Part shown: positions 24,803-32,935 of the stretch, one piece after another
How the letters are laid out: each line of letters begins with the position of its first letter
Position numbering within the stretch: the first letter of the stretch is position 1
NCBI GenBank assembly: GCA_002352225.1
Contig: DEIA01000034.1
Coordinates: forward strand, 12,057 to 51,075
Direction of reading: 5' to 3'
Length of the DNA: 39,019 nucleotides
Source of the DNA: Flammeovirgaceae bacterium UBA2786
GTDB lineage: Bacteria; Bacteroidota; Bacteroidia; Cytophagales; Cyclobacteriaceae
Position numbers and translations under genes: made by a program
The notes under the pieces: generated by a model
The model's input: the letters and a program-made list of their open reading frames with translations, nothing else
The model's database searches: none
Told to the model about the DNA's origin: nothing

Positions 24803-27274
24803 TTAATTTCCGCAGGCTTCTTCTGTACTTCCAATAGGCATACCCGGAGGTGGGGTTAACAACATATCTTGTTTAAACTCTTCTGGTGCTGTCTGAAATT
24901 TAAGTACCAATTGTGCCAGATATGTATTGTATGCTTTCCAACTTTCATCGGTTGCAGGCCGTGTTTGCAACCAGCCCTTCAGTTGATCTAGTTTTGCTGT
25001 AACAATTGCCTTTGTTGGTGTAGCGGCATCTTTGTGCATAGCCAGTTTAGTGAGATTAGTAAACAAGGCATAGTTAATACTCATCTGCACCGCACCTTCA
25101 TACCCTCCACGCGCAGGCGCTTTAAATGTGGCGCTTATCATTTTATCAATTACACTTTCCAGGCTAGGTAACCGGGCATCGCGCGAGTGATGTTCAAACA
25201 CCCGGTTGGCGCGAGCCGGATGTAAAATTAGACTGAATGTCATATCAGCTGCTGTTTCTGCTGCCGCTAGCGGATCGAATGTTAAATCAGTTTTACCTCT
25301 CAGTAATTCCCGGTGGCGGTTGTAACCGAGTGGCCGGGGTGGTATTTGCTTCAGTAAACTTTCGGGTAATAAAAGTGCCGAAGGTTGAACCGTTTTGAGT
25401 AACGACTCAAGGGCTTTAATTTCTTTTTGAGGAGTAAGCAATTCTGCAACCGGCTGACCATCGCCACGCATGGCATACCGGTAATTTAATCCGCCAATAA
25501 CTTTTACAGCAGCCTCGGCCTGGTAGCGATGGAAAAAGTAAACCGGCACTAAGGCTTCCTCAAGGGTAGCCATTGGTGCGCCCGGTTTAATATTACGCTC
25601 TCCGAAATTTTTTAATGCTACACTGCGCACTTCCAGCACCCGATCCAGTTCTTCAACCGGATCTTTTCCGTTATCCCATAAATGCGCGTAGGGGTGTGCC
25701 CCACCAACAGGCCGCGCATCCTGGTCTGACAAAAATGTTAATCCGGCTTTCAATGAATTCTGAATAATATCATTCAATGCTTTGGCTTCATCTGTTCCGG
25801 CAGGAAAATGCTGATAGCCATAAGCCACCATAACTTTGTCCAGTTCTCCTATCTTATCATCGTAAGCTTTACTAAGATCAATCTTACCATCTTTTAGTAC
25901 TGCAATAGGATGGGGATAATCCATTACCGATGCCATATTTTCTGTACTGGACGAATACGAATGTGCAATGCCAATGGTGTGCCCCACTTCGTGCGCAGCC
26001 AATTGACGCAATCGGGCCAAAGCCATTTCCTCCATCTCCTTAGACACGGGCTTTCCTTCTTCATACGGGGCAAGTAAACCTTCTGCAATCAAATAATCCT
26101 GACGTACGCGAAGAGAGCCCAACGTAACATGGCCTTTAATAATCTCTCCGGTACGCGGATCGGTTACCGAACCTCCATAAGACCAACCCCGTGTAGAGCG
26201 ATGCACCCAGTTAATTACATTGTAACGCACATCCATCGGGTCTGCATCTTCGGGTAATACTTTTACCTGAAACGCATCTTTGTAACCAGCCGCTTCAAAG
26301 GCCTGGTTCCACCAACGCGCACCATCCATTAATGCCGAGCGGATTGGTTCTGGAGCCCCGGAATCCATATAATAAACGATTGGTTCAACGGCCTCACTCA
26401 TGGCTGCATTTGGATCTTTCTTCTCCAGTCTGTGTCTGGCAATAAATCGTTTTACGATGGGCTCGCTTATAGGAGTAGCATAATCGTAGTACGAAATACC
26501 AAAGTAACCGGCACGCGGATCTGCTTTTCGGGGTTTGTAGTTATTATCGGGTAATTGAACAAATGAATGATGTTCTCTAACGGTAACACTGGAGGGTGTT
26601 GGGGTAACGCTGCGAATAAACGCGCCAGTCGGCTGACCATTGAAAGTGAGTGTTACTTCAAACTCGGTATTTTGAGGAAAGTTTTTTGTGCGGGGCAAAT
26701 AAAATGCTGAACGCGATTTATCTACTGTATACGTTCCCTGTTGCGCATTGCGCAATGTGGCTGTTATATCGTGAGCATCTTGCAAAAGAAAGTCAGTAGC
26801 ATCTACTAATACCTTACCTCCTTCTTCGGCCAGAATAGTGAAACCCCACAGCACCGATTGTGCGAAGGCTTCTTCTACGGCTCTGCGCTCGGCAGCATCG
26901 TTCGAAATAGCACGAAAGGCATAGTTTGGTTCAACCATCAGAACTTTAGGGCCCCGTCTCTCAAACCTTATTACACGATCGCGCCCCAGACTATTACGGT
27001 CTAACCCTAAATCGTTAGAGCCTACACCTGCTGCAAGAGATTCTACATACAGGAGCTCAGAATTAAATTTATCAATTAGCATCAGAACCTTGTCCTGCTT
27101 TTCGTCATAATAAAATTCGATAAAGCCCGGGTACTTTTTAAGGCCGGCTATTTTTGCTTCGATAGGCGTTACCGAAGCCTTTGCAGGTTCAGGAACAGGT
27201 TGGCTTTCTTTTTTTCGCTGGGCTAAAGCATTGAAAGAAACAAGAAAGCTGAGTGAGAGTAACAGGTATTTCAT
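24803..27274 (-). CDS. Secreted zinc metalloprotease, DUF5117/DUF4953 type
   Basis: An 823-residue exported protein with a signal peptide (MKYLLLSLSFLVSFNALAQ). The metzincin-like active site H-E-V-G-H-T-I-G-I-A-H is at about residues 428-438 and supplies three zinc-binding His and the catalytic Glu. Flanking regions agree with the Bacteroidota family that combines DUF5118, DUF5117 and DUF4953 around this motif: N-terminal Y-D-E-K-Q-D-K-V-L, then R-A-G-Y-F-G-I-S-Y-Y-D-Y, W-N-Q-A-F-E-A-A-G-Y and V-I-N-W-V-H-R-S. Substrates are not known; a digestive or envelope role is likely. It is divergent from the ECF sigma factor gene, with a structured 132-base gap between them. Confidence 0.9.
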   Translation of the reverse strand: MKYLLLSLSFLVSFNALAQRKKESQPVPEPAKASVTPIEAKIAGLKKYPGFIEFYYDEKQDKVLMLIDKFNSELLYVESLAAGVGSNDLGLDRNSLGRDRVIRFERRGPKVLMVEPNYAFRAISNDAAERRAVEEAFAQSVLWGFTILAEEGGKVLVDATDFLLQDAHDITATLRNAQQGTYTVDKSRSAFYLPRTKNFPQNTEFEVTLTFNGQPTGAFIRSVTPTPSSVTVREHHSFVQLPDNNYKPRKADPRAGYFGISYYDYATPISEPIVKRFIARHRLEKKDPNAAMSEAVEPIVYYMDSGAPEPIRSALMDGARWWNQAFEAAGYKDAFQVKVLPEDADPMDVRYNVINWVHRSTRGWSYGGSVTDPRTGEIIKGHVTLGSLRVRQDYLIAEGLLAPYEEGKPVSKEMEEMALARLRQLAAHEVGHTIGIAHSYSSSTENMASVMDYPHPIAVLKDGKIDLSKAYDDKIGELDKVMVAYGYQHFPAGTDEAKALNDIIQNSLKAGLTFLSDQDARPVGGAHPYAHLWDNGKDPVEELDRVLEVRSVALKNFGERNIKPGAPMATLEEALVPVYFFHRYQAEAAVKVIGGLNYRYAMRGDGQPVAELLTPQKEIKALESLLKTVQPSALLLPESLLKQIPPRPLGYNRHRELLRGKTDLTFDPLAAAETAADMTFSLILHPARANRVFEHHSRDARLPSLESVIDKMISATFKAPARGGYEGAVQMSINYALFTNLTKLAMHKDAATPTKAIVTAKLDQLKGWLQTRPATDESWKAYNTYLAQLVLKFQTAPEEFKQDMLLTPPPGMPIGSTEEACGN

Positions 27275-27276
27275 AA

Positions 27277-27323
27277 GGCATGTTTTCGTAATTGAGGAAA
27301 GCTAAAGATTTCCTTCACATGCC
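27277..27323. repeat. Nested inverted repeats in front of the metalloprotease gene
   Basis: Outer arms GGCATGT (27277-27283) and ACATGCC (27317-27323), and inner arms AGGAAA (27295-27300) and TTTCCT (27309-27314), lie just upstream of the metalloprotease ATG at 27274. In the mRNA they could form a hairpin next to the start codon. Confidence 0.4.
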
Positions 27324-27406
27324 ACAACACAAATTATCAGGTTTGTGACTTTCGTAAAACATTCGGATTATTATGTATGTAACCGGTTGGTTTAACCTGA
27401 AGCCGC

Positions 27407-27967
27407 ATGACGGAAGATGAAATCCGGAAGGAAGAACAAATAATTGAACGTTCAAAAAAAGATCCGCAGGCTTTTGGTGAACTGTACGAAAAATACTTTG
27501 ACCGGATTTATAATTACATTCTGAGGCAAACCGATGATGAAGAACTGGCTGGCGACTTATGCTCCCAAACTTTTGTAAACGCCCTTAACAATATCAGCCG
27601 ATATGAATTGAGGGGCTTTCCCTTTTCGTCATGGTTGTATAAAATTGCCGGCAATGAGGTAAACAAACACTATCGCAAAAACAAAGGCACGAAAATCTTT
27701 AGTATTGAAGAACTGAAAGTACGGGAACTTATTGAACAAAATACAGACGATTGGGATGAAGAGTTAATTAACCAGTTGATCCGGTTTATGAATGAACTGC
27801 CAACTGAAATGATACAAGTACTTGAACTTCGTTTTTTTGAAGACAAGGATTTTAAGGAAATTGCTTTTATACTGGATATGACAGAGAGTGGCGCCAAAAT
27901 GCGTACATATCGTGCGCTGGATAAACTCCGCACTAATTTTAATTTAAAAGTAAAGTACAATGGGTAA
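27407..27967 (+). CDS. ECF-type RNA polymerase sigma factor
   Basis: A 186-residue sigma-70 family protein. Region 2 runs from F-G-E-L-Y-E-K-Y-F-D-R-I-Y-N-Y-I through D-L-C-S-Q-T-F and F-S-S-W-L-Y-K-I-A-G-N-E-V for core binding and -10 recognition. Region 4 has the helix-turn-helix F-K-E-I-A-F-I-L-D-M-T-E-S-G-A-K-M-R-T-Y-R near the C-terminus. Sigma regions 1.1 and 3 are absent, as in ECF factors. No FecR-like anti-sigma gene is adjacent. Instead the next gene overlaps it by 8 bases and encodes a small membrane protein, followed by a tonB gene. No convincing TAnnTTTG promoter precedes it, which could mean autoregulation. Confidence 0.92.
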   Translation: MTEDEIRKEEQIIERSKKDPQAFGELYEKYFDRIYNYILRQTDDEELAGDLCSQTFVNALNNISRYELRGFPFSSWLYKIAGNEVNKHYRKNKGTKIFSIEELKVRELIEQNTDDWDEELINQLIRFMNELPTEMIQVLELRFFEDKDFKEIAFILDMTESGAKMRTYRALDKLRTNFNLKVKYNG

Positions 27968-28211
27968 GCATGAAATTAGATTGCGCAGACAACGCATGAG
28001 TGCCCGCGGCAGCGATCGCTTCCGGAATTATAATGCTGTACTTAAACAACACAGCGATGAAAAACGCATTAAACAGATTACCCGCATTTTTACATTCTTT
28101 CTGTTGATTGCTTTAATCATAGTCATCTTTATGGTTATTACCCGGTGGGAGGAAAACCAAAACGTTAAACCTAAATCAAAAATAAATACTACCGTTTTGT
28201 GCGTGACGTAA
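27960..28211 (+). CDS. Small single-span membrane protein overlapping the sigma factor gene
   Basis: An 83-residue protein of no family that I recognise. The first 43 residues are strongly basic and hydrophilic (R-L-R-R-Q-R-M-S-A-R-G). A single membrane segment follows at about 44-61 (F-T-F-F-L-L-I-A-L-I-I-V-I-F), then a short polar tail. By the positive-inside rule the N-terminus is cytoplasmic. Its ATG lies inside the last codons of the sigma gene (8-base overlap), so translation is probably coupled. The position suggests an unusual small anti-sigma factor or membrane tether for the sigma factor. That is inference only: the sequence shows no FecR, ASD or zinc-binding (ZAS) motif. Confidence 0.7.
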   Translation: MGKHEIRLRRQRMSARGSDRFRNYNAVLKQHSDEKRIKQITRIFTFFLLIALIIVIFMVITRWEENQNVKPKSKINTTVLCVT

Positions 28212-28256
28212 CACTGTGCTTCGCATTAGTAAGGTATAACCAAAACTTAACTTACT

Positions 28257-28940
28257 ATGGAAGCCAAGAAAAACCCCAGCCAGGATGTACACAGGCAATC
28301 GGGAAAATTTTTTCTGATTGGATTAATCTTAAGTGTAGCGCTCGCCATTACTGCTTTTGAATGGCGTAGCCCAAAGCAACATGCTCCACAACCCAGGTAT
28401 GATGAAGTAGCTCCGGAAGCAGTGTTTCAATTAAAGGCACATATTACGCAACCTGAAAAAATTGTGGAACCTGAAAAGAAGCTGATTCCGCCACAACCAA
28501 TCAAAACTTTTACTTCTATCAGCAATTCAGAATCTTTAAATGAAACAGATCCACAACCGCACGTTGAGTTTGATCCAAACTCTTCAATTGGGTTTGATTC
28601 GATTGAGCTAATACCAGAAACTACGGAAGAAATTTTCCTTTACCCAGAGGTTAAGCCCGAGCCGGAAGGTGGAATGGAGTCCTTCTACAGGTTTATTGGA
28701 AAAACTCTGAAGTACCCTAAACGTGCGCAATATACCGGTACTCAAGGCAAAGTCTTTATTGAATTTGTAATCGACAAAAACGGACACGTAACCAATATGA
28801 AAGTGATTAAAGGAATTGGTAGCGGTTGCGATGAGGAGGCCATGCGGGTACTGGCCTTAACAAAATGGCAACCCGGCCGCCAGCGGGGCAAGCCCGTAAA
28901 AGTTCGGATGACAATGCCTTTGAATTTTGTTTTGAATTAG
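28257..28940 (+). CDS. TonB-family energy transducer
   Basis: A 227-residue protein with an N-terminal membrane anchor (about 18-36), a Pro/Glu-rich periplasmic linker (about 45-130) and a TonB C-terminal domain from about 138. That domain contains Y-P-K-R-A-Q, G-K-V-F-I-E-F-V-I-D-K-N-G-H-V and the C-terminal A-L-T-K-W-Q-P-G-R-Q-R-G-K-P-V. It would pass proton-motive-force energy from an ExbBD motor to TonB-dependent outer-membrane receptors. No exbB, exbD or receptor gene is in the window. It starts 45 bases after the small membrane-protein gene and may be part of the same transcript as the sigma factor. Confidence 0.9.
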   Translation: MEAKKNPSQDVHRQSGKFFLIGLILSVALAITAFEWRSPKQHAPQPRYDEVAPEAVFQLKAHITQPEKIVEPEKKLIPPQPIKTFTSISNSESLNETDPQPHVEFDPNSSIGFDSIELIPETTEEIFLYPEVKPEPEGGMESFYRFIGKTLKYPKRAQYTGTQGKVFIEFVIDKNGHVTNMKVIKGIGSGCDEEAMRVLALTKWQPGRQRGKPVKVRMTMPLNFVLN

Positions 28941-28973
28941 GCTTAAAATGAGGGTTTGCAAACTCACCAAATG

Positions 28974-29004
28974 TTTGGCAAAAATCATTATTTGGTTACC
29001 TTTG
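28974..29004 (+). promoter_or_regulatory. Promoter of tRNA-Arg
   Basis: TTTG (28974-28977), 19 bases, then TACCTTTG (28997-29004): a full match to the Bacteroidota consensus. Transcription would start about 7 bases downstream, just before the tRNA 5' end at 29016. Confidence 0.8.
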
Positions 29005-29015
29005 CGAACCTTTTT

Positions 29016-29089
29016 GGGCCCGTAGCTTAACTGAATAGAGCATCTGACTACGGATCAGAAGGTTGGGGGTTTGAATCCCTCCGGGCCCA
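29016..29089 (+). tRNA. tRNA-Arg (anticodon ACG)
   Basis: A 74-base cloverleaf. The acceptor stem GGGCCCG pairs with CGGGCCC (discriminator A). The D stem is GCTT/GAGC. The anticodon stem TCTGA/TCAGA holds the loop CTACGGA with ACG at positions 34-36. The T arm is GGGGG, loop TTTGAAT, CCCTC. CCA is not encoded. A34 is presumably edited to inosine, so this tRNA would read CGU, CGC and CGA. Confidence 0.97.
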
Positions 29090-29103
29090 CTAACTTTAAC
29101 CTT

Positions 29104-29134
29104 CCTAACTCACCAAGCGGGTTAGGATTTTTAT
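29104..29134 (+). terminator. Terminator after tRNA-Arg
   Basis: CCTAAC and GTTAGG pair, extended by T-G and C-G pairs, followed by ATTTTTATT. It lies 14 bases after the tRNA 3' end. Confidence 0.65.
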
Positions 29135-29185
29135 TATAAAACTAATTTTGGCCTGAGCCCATCGTTAAAGAGTTAAATCTGAACA

Positions 29186-29920
29186 ATGAAGTCCATCTTA
29201 ACCACTATTCTATTTGTACTGTTTGCCGCTACGGCTTTTGCACAATACGAAACAGTTACTAAAACCAAACGCCCCTCTATACCGGGTACATTTCTGGTAG
29301 ATTTAGGTGTAAATCGAGCCTTGAATGCGGTAGACTCAACGTGGAAGCAAGGGCTTTGGGGCTCGCGTACTGTAAATGTTTATTATCAATACCCCATACG
29401 TTTTGGCCGAAGTAAATTCAGTTTTAACCCGGGCATTGGCTTAAGCATGGAGCGCTGGAAGTTTACCAACGGGGCCATGTTAATTGATACCCTTGGCACT
29501 ACCGGTAATAATCAGATTGAACAATATAATTTATTAAGCCCTACACGGGTATATGGGCAACTGGCTAAAAAATCTATGCTGGTTACCAACTACCTGGAAG
29601 TACCTTTAGAGTTTCGGTTTGATACCAAACCCGAAGACATTGCTCGCAGTTTTAATGTAGCTATTGGCGCGCGTTTTGGCTACCGCCTTAATTCCTTTAC
29701 AAAAGTGAAGTATAAAGAAGATGGTGAAACAATAAAAGTTAAGGATAAACGTGGCTTAGGCCTGAACGATTTCCGCTACGGGATTTATACCCGTGTGGGT
29801 ATTGGTGGCTTTAGCTGGTTTGCATTCTATAACCTTTCTGAAATGTTTGACACCGGAAAAGGACCGCACGGCCGCGATATCAATTCTCTTACTGTTGGTA
29901 TTTCGATTAACGGATTCTAA
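29186..29920 (+). CDS. Outer-membrane beta-barrel protein
   Basis: A 244-residue exported protein with a signal peptide (MKSILTTILFVLFAATAFAQ). The mature part alternates polar and hydrophobic or aromatic residues in strands: F-L-V-D-L-G-V-N-R-A-L-N, V-N-V-Y-Y-Q-Y-P-I-R-F, F-S-F-N-P-G-I-G-L-S, V-A-I-G-A-R-F-G-Y-R. It ends in a strand closing with Phe (S-L-T-V-G-I-S-I-N-G-F), the usual outer-membrane insertion signal. This fits the PorT-like/beta-barrel_2 families of Bacteroidota. No specific substrate or partner is indicated. It stands alone on its strand after the tRNA and its stop overlaps that of the convergent enoyl-CoA hydratase gene. Confidence 0.82.
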   Translation: MKSILTTILFVLFAATAFAQYETVTKTKRPSIPGTFLVDLGVNRALNAVDSTWKQGLWGSRTVNVYYQYPIRFGRSKFSFNPGIGLSMERWKFTNGAMLIDTLGTTGNNQIEQYNLLSPTRVYGQLAKKSMLVTNYLEVPLEFRFDTKPEDIARSFNVAIGARFGYRLNSFTKVKYKEDGETIKVKDKRGLGLNDFRYGIYTRVGIGGFSWFAFYNLSEMFDTGKGPHGRDINSLTVGISINGF

Positions 29921-30699
29921 CGTCCTTTAAATTCCGCTTTCCGTTTTTCCAGAAATGCAGTAACGCCTTCTTTGTAGTCGGAAGAAGTTCCGGCAATTTC
30001 CTGGCAATACGCTTCATACTCCAGCATCTCGTCAAGCGTTGCCTGAGTGGATTTATTCAGCATCCTTTTTATTAGCCCGATTGCCTGTGTGGGAGCAGTG
30101 GCAAAATAGTCGGTGTAGCTTTTTACAGCATCATCTAATTGCAAAAGCGGAACCACTTTGTTTACTAATCCTAATTGCATCGCTTCTGCTGCCGGCACTT
30201 TTCTTCCGGTAGAGCACAGTTCAAAAGCTTTTGCGGTACCAACCAATCTTGGTAAAAAATAAGCGGAGCCAGAATCGGGCACTAATCCAATATTAATAAA
30301 CACTTCTATCAGGCTTGCTTCTTCTGCTGCAACCAGAATATCGCACGCTAATGCGAGTGAGCAACCGGCTCCGGCCGCAACACCATTTATTTTTCCAACA
30401 ATGGGTTTTGGCAATGTACGCATAGCACGAATAATGGGGTTATATCGTTTATCCAGCGATTCCTTAAACGATCTTTTTTCCTTTCCCGAAGCCGCTTTCA
30501 AATCCTGACCGGAACAAAATGCTTTGCCCGCACCGGTAAGCACCACCACACGCACCTGTTCATCTTTTGCACAGGCCTTCCATGCATCTTGCAGTTCGTA
30601 GGTAATCTCATCATTCAAGGCATTGTACACTTCGGGGCGATTTAGAGTAACCGTTGCCACACCATTACTAACAGTATACAATAGGTGTTTAAATTCCAT
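29917..30699 (-). CDS. Enoyl-CoA hydratase/isomerase family protein, PaaG-like
   Basis: A 260-residue crotonase-fold protein from the ATG at 30699. An open frame to 30861 only reads the opposite frame of the upstream gene and is rejected. Oxyanion-hole motifs are present: A-F-C-S-G-Q-D-L-K-A-A and N-G-V-A-A-G-A-G-C-S-L-A. At the usual second catalytic Glu position it has G-L-V-P-D-S-G-S-A-Y with Asp, the arrangement seen in PaaG-type ring-isomerases and some Delta3-Delta2 isomerases instead of classic hydratases. Possible roles are fatty-acid or phenylacetate degradation, but no other beta-oxidation or paa gene is nearby. It follows the PAP2-like gene by 17 bases. Confidence 0.87.
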   Translation of the reverse strand: MEFKHLLYTVSNGVATVTLNRPEVYNALNDEITYELQDAWKACAKDEQVRVVVLTGAGKAFCSGQDLKAASGKEKRSFKESLDKRYNPIIRAMRTLPKPIVGKINGVAAGAGCSLALACDILVAAEEASLIEVFINIGLVPDSGSAYFLPRLVGTAKAFELCSTGRKVPAAEAMQLGLVNKVVPLLQLDDAVKSYTDYFATAPTQAIGLIKRMLNKSTQATLDEMLEYEAYCQEIAGTSSDYKEGVTAFLEKRKAEFKGR

Positions 30700-30716
30700 A
30701 CGTAATGTAGTTAGAG

Positions 30717-31331
30717 TTAAAAGAAATAAACCACTCCTAAAAATCCAATTATAAAACCCGAAACACTTCCCACCAGAATTTCGCGTGGTGTGTGTGCATT
30801 CAGGTATAAGCGGGCGGCCATAATAAAACCTGTTATTAAAATAGCACCGGCAGTAGGCCACAATAAGTCTGGCTGTTCTATCGCCTTATTCAGCGGAAGT
30901 AAAATACCTACACCACCCCATGCAGCCAAAGCATGAACGCTTATTTTCAGAAAAAAATTAAGAACCACAGCCGTTAGTACCAATACGGACACGATCAAAA
31001 GCAGAAAACTAAAATTTGTAGAAAACCGGAGTTTAAAGAAAAAAAGAAATGCGGTAACAAGGTAGATAAGTGTTATGGCTACAAAAGGAATTACACGCTC
31101 TGCGCGATTTTCTAATGTATAGGAGCTAATCGTTCCAAACATGCGAAACATAATCAGGTTTACCACCGGCAACAAAAACGTAAAACAAAAGATAAAGGCC
31201 GTCATCACCCTCAGGTTTTGAGGGGCAATCATTAAAAGTGAAGGAAAGAATATGCCCAACACTAACACCAGGTATGTAGTGAGCAAAAGCGGATGAAAAA
31301 TTACGGATACAAGAATAGCTGCTGCTCTCAC
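30717..31331 (-). CDS. PAP2-like integral membrane protein
   Basis: A 204-residue protein with about six membrane segments. Late in the sequence it shows two pieces that resemble the PAP2 phosphatase signature: K-I-S-V-H-A at about 132-137 (in place of P-S-G-H) and A-R-L-Y-L-N-A-H-T-P-R-E-I-L-V-G-S (R-x5-H-x3-E), which would carry the catalytic His. The first motif is a loose R-A-E-R-V-I-P, so activity is uncertain. Typical PAP2 enzymes remove phosphate from lipid phosphates, including undecaprenyl pyrophosphate. It overlaps the rpoN stop by 4 bases, so it is translationally coupled to the sigma-54 gene. Confidence 0.75.
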   Translation of the reverse strand: MRAAAILVSVIFHPLLLTTYLVLVLGIFFPSLLMIAPQNLRVMTAFIFCFTFLLPVVNLIMFRMFGTISSYTLENRAERVIPFVAITLIYLVTAFLFFFKLRFSTNFSFLLLIVSVLVLTAVVLNFFLKISVHALAAWGGVGILLPLNKAIEQPDLLWPTAGAILITGFIMAARLYLNAHTPREILVGSVSGFIIGFLGVVYFF

Positions 31332-32788
31332 ATTTCTTTCCTTAATCGGGCCACCGGTATATTTAATTGTTCGCGATACTTCGCCACGGTGCGCCTTGCT
31401 ATGTTATATCCTTTTTGATTAAGCAGGTCTTCCAGTTTATCATCGGAATAAGGCTTGTTTTTATCTTCTGCTTCAATCAAATCTTTAATAATCTGTTTCA
31501 CTTCCCGGCTGCTTACCTCCTCGCCCGAGTCGGTACTGATGCCTTCTGAAAAAAAGTATTTAAGGGGAAATACACCAAAATCGGTTTGAATGGTTTTACT
31601 ACTGGCCACGCGACTAACCGTAGAAATATCCATGTTAATCATTTGCGCAATGTCTTTCAAAATCATAGGGCGTAGCTTGGTTTCATCGCCTTCCAGGAAA
31701 TAATCGTACTGAAATTCTAAAATAGCCCGCATGGTGCGCAGCAAGGTATGTTGCCGTTGTTTGATGGCATCAATAAACCATTTTGCCGCATCTAGTTTTT
31801 GTTTTACAAACGATACAGCTTCTTTTAATTTTTTATCCTTCTTATCGCTCTTATCGTATGCCTTAAACATTTCGGTGTACGAGCGGCTAATGCGAAGTTC
31901 GGGCGCATTGCGCGAATTCAAAGCCAGTTCAAGCTTACTATTGTTATTGGTAAGAATAAAATCCGGAATTACATATTGATTCTTAACTCCGCTTGTATTG
32001 ATTTCGCCACCGGGTTTCGGATTCAGCCTTACAATTAATTCAATGGCATCTTTAATATAATCTTCATCGTCCAGGTCGAGCTTCTTAAGAATTTTAGGAT
32101 AATGTTTTTTGGTAAACTCTTCATAACACTCCGAAATAATTCGTTTGGCTACAATTACATCTACGTCCTGTCCATCGTCCATCCTGTCTAACTGCAACAA
32201 CAAACATTCTTGCAGGTTACGTGCGGCAATCCCGGCCGGATCGAAAGATTGGATTTTCTTCAGAACATCCTCAACTTCATTCAAACTGGTTTCAATGCTT
32301 TGCGAAAATGCAAGGTCGTTAACAATAGATTCTAACGCTCTGCGGATATAGCCATCGCCCTCAATACTACCCACTAATTGTTTTCCTATTAGTGTTTGCC
32401 GTTCATTTAACCCTAAAAAACCTAACTGGGTAAGTAATGTTTCGTGCAGTGATGTACCCATGGGGATGGGCATTTCGCGGTCGTCATCATCATCTCCGTC
32501 TCCGTCAGAGTGTGTTTTGTAGCTATTGTAATCGTCATCGCGCAGATAGTCTTTGATGTCGATTTCATCGGTATTGGTATCTGTTTCAGAAGGTTCAGTT
32601 TCTGTCTGTTCTTCCACGCGCTCCTCCTCTGGCTCATCGCCACCCTCTTCCAAAACCGGGTTCAGTTCTAATTCTTCTTCAATCCGGCTCTCCAGTTCGG
32701 CAGTGGGCACCTGCAATAGTTTAATAAACTGTATCTGCTGGGGCGACAGTTTCTGTTGCAGGCTTTGATTTAAACTAAGTTTTTGCAT
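31328..32788 (-). CDS. rpoN: RNA polymerase sigma-54 factor
   Basis: A 486-residue protein with the three expected regions. The Gln/Leu-rich activator-binding N-terminus spans about 1-50 (L-S-L-N-Q-S-L-Q-Q-K-L-S-P-Q-Q-I-Q-F). An acidic linker (about 50-110) is rich in Glu and Asp. A core-binding domain and helix-turn-helix follow, ending in the RpoN box A-R-R-T-V-A-K-Y-R-E about 20 residues from the C-terminus. Sigma-54 directs RNA polymerase to -24/-12 promoters and needs an AAA+ enhancer-binding protein. None is encoded in this window. It is the first gene of a three-gene minus-strand run and is divergent from asnS across 147 bases. Confidence 0.95.
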   Translation of the reverse strand: MQKLSLNQSLQQKLSPQQIQFIKLLQVPTAELESRIEEELELNPVLEEGGDEPEEERVEEQTETEPSETDTNTDEIDIKDYLRDDDYNSYKTHSDGDGDDDDDREMPIPMGTSLHETLLTQLGFLGLNERQTLIGKQLVGSIEGDGYIRRALESIVNDLAFSQSIETSLNEVEDVLKKIQSFDPAGIAARNLQECLLLQLDRMDDGQDVDVIVAKRIISECYEEFTKKHYPKILKKLDLDDEDYIKDAIELIVRLNPKPGGEINTSGVKNQYVIPDFILTNNNSKLELALNSRNAPELRISRSYTEMFKAYDKSDKKDKKLKEAVSFVKQKLDAAKWFIDAIKQRQHTLLRTMRAILEFQYDYFLEGDETKLRPMILKDIAQMINMDISTVSRVASSKTIQTDFGVFPLKYFFSEGISTDSGEEVSSREVKQIIKDLIEAEDKNKPYSDDKLEDLLNQKGYNIARRTVAKYREQLNIPVARLRKEM

Positions 32789-32876
32789 GTCGTAATTCGG
32801 CCAAATTTACCACTTCAAATCCGATGTAAAAAAGACATACACCATTCATTTCTGGCTGTGGTGGTTCATTTTAGAT

Positions 32877-32907
32877 TTTGATTAAAAACTCAAATTGCCG
32901 TTTTTTG
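32877..32907 (+). promoter_or_regulatory. Possible promoter of asnS
   Basis: TTTG (32877-32880), 19 bases, then GTTTTTTG (32900-32907), which has the TTTG half of TAnnTTTG but not the TA. The spacing matches the better promoters in this window; the ATG is 28 bases downstream. Confidence 0.4.
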
Positions 32908-32935
32908 CCAACCCAAAACGAGGGTACTCTAACCG

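Noticed and set aside
30700..30861. N-terminal extension of the enoyl-CoA hydratase frame by 54 residues
   Set aside because: It lies inside the PAP2-like gene in another frame, has an odd Cys/Tyr-rich composition, and the crotonase fold starts normally at the ATG at 30699.
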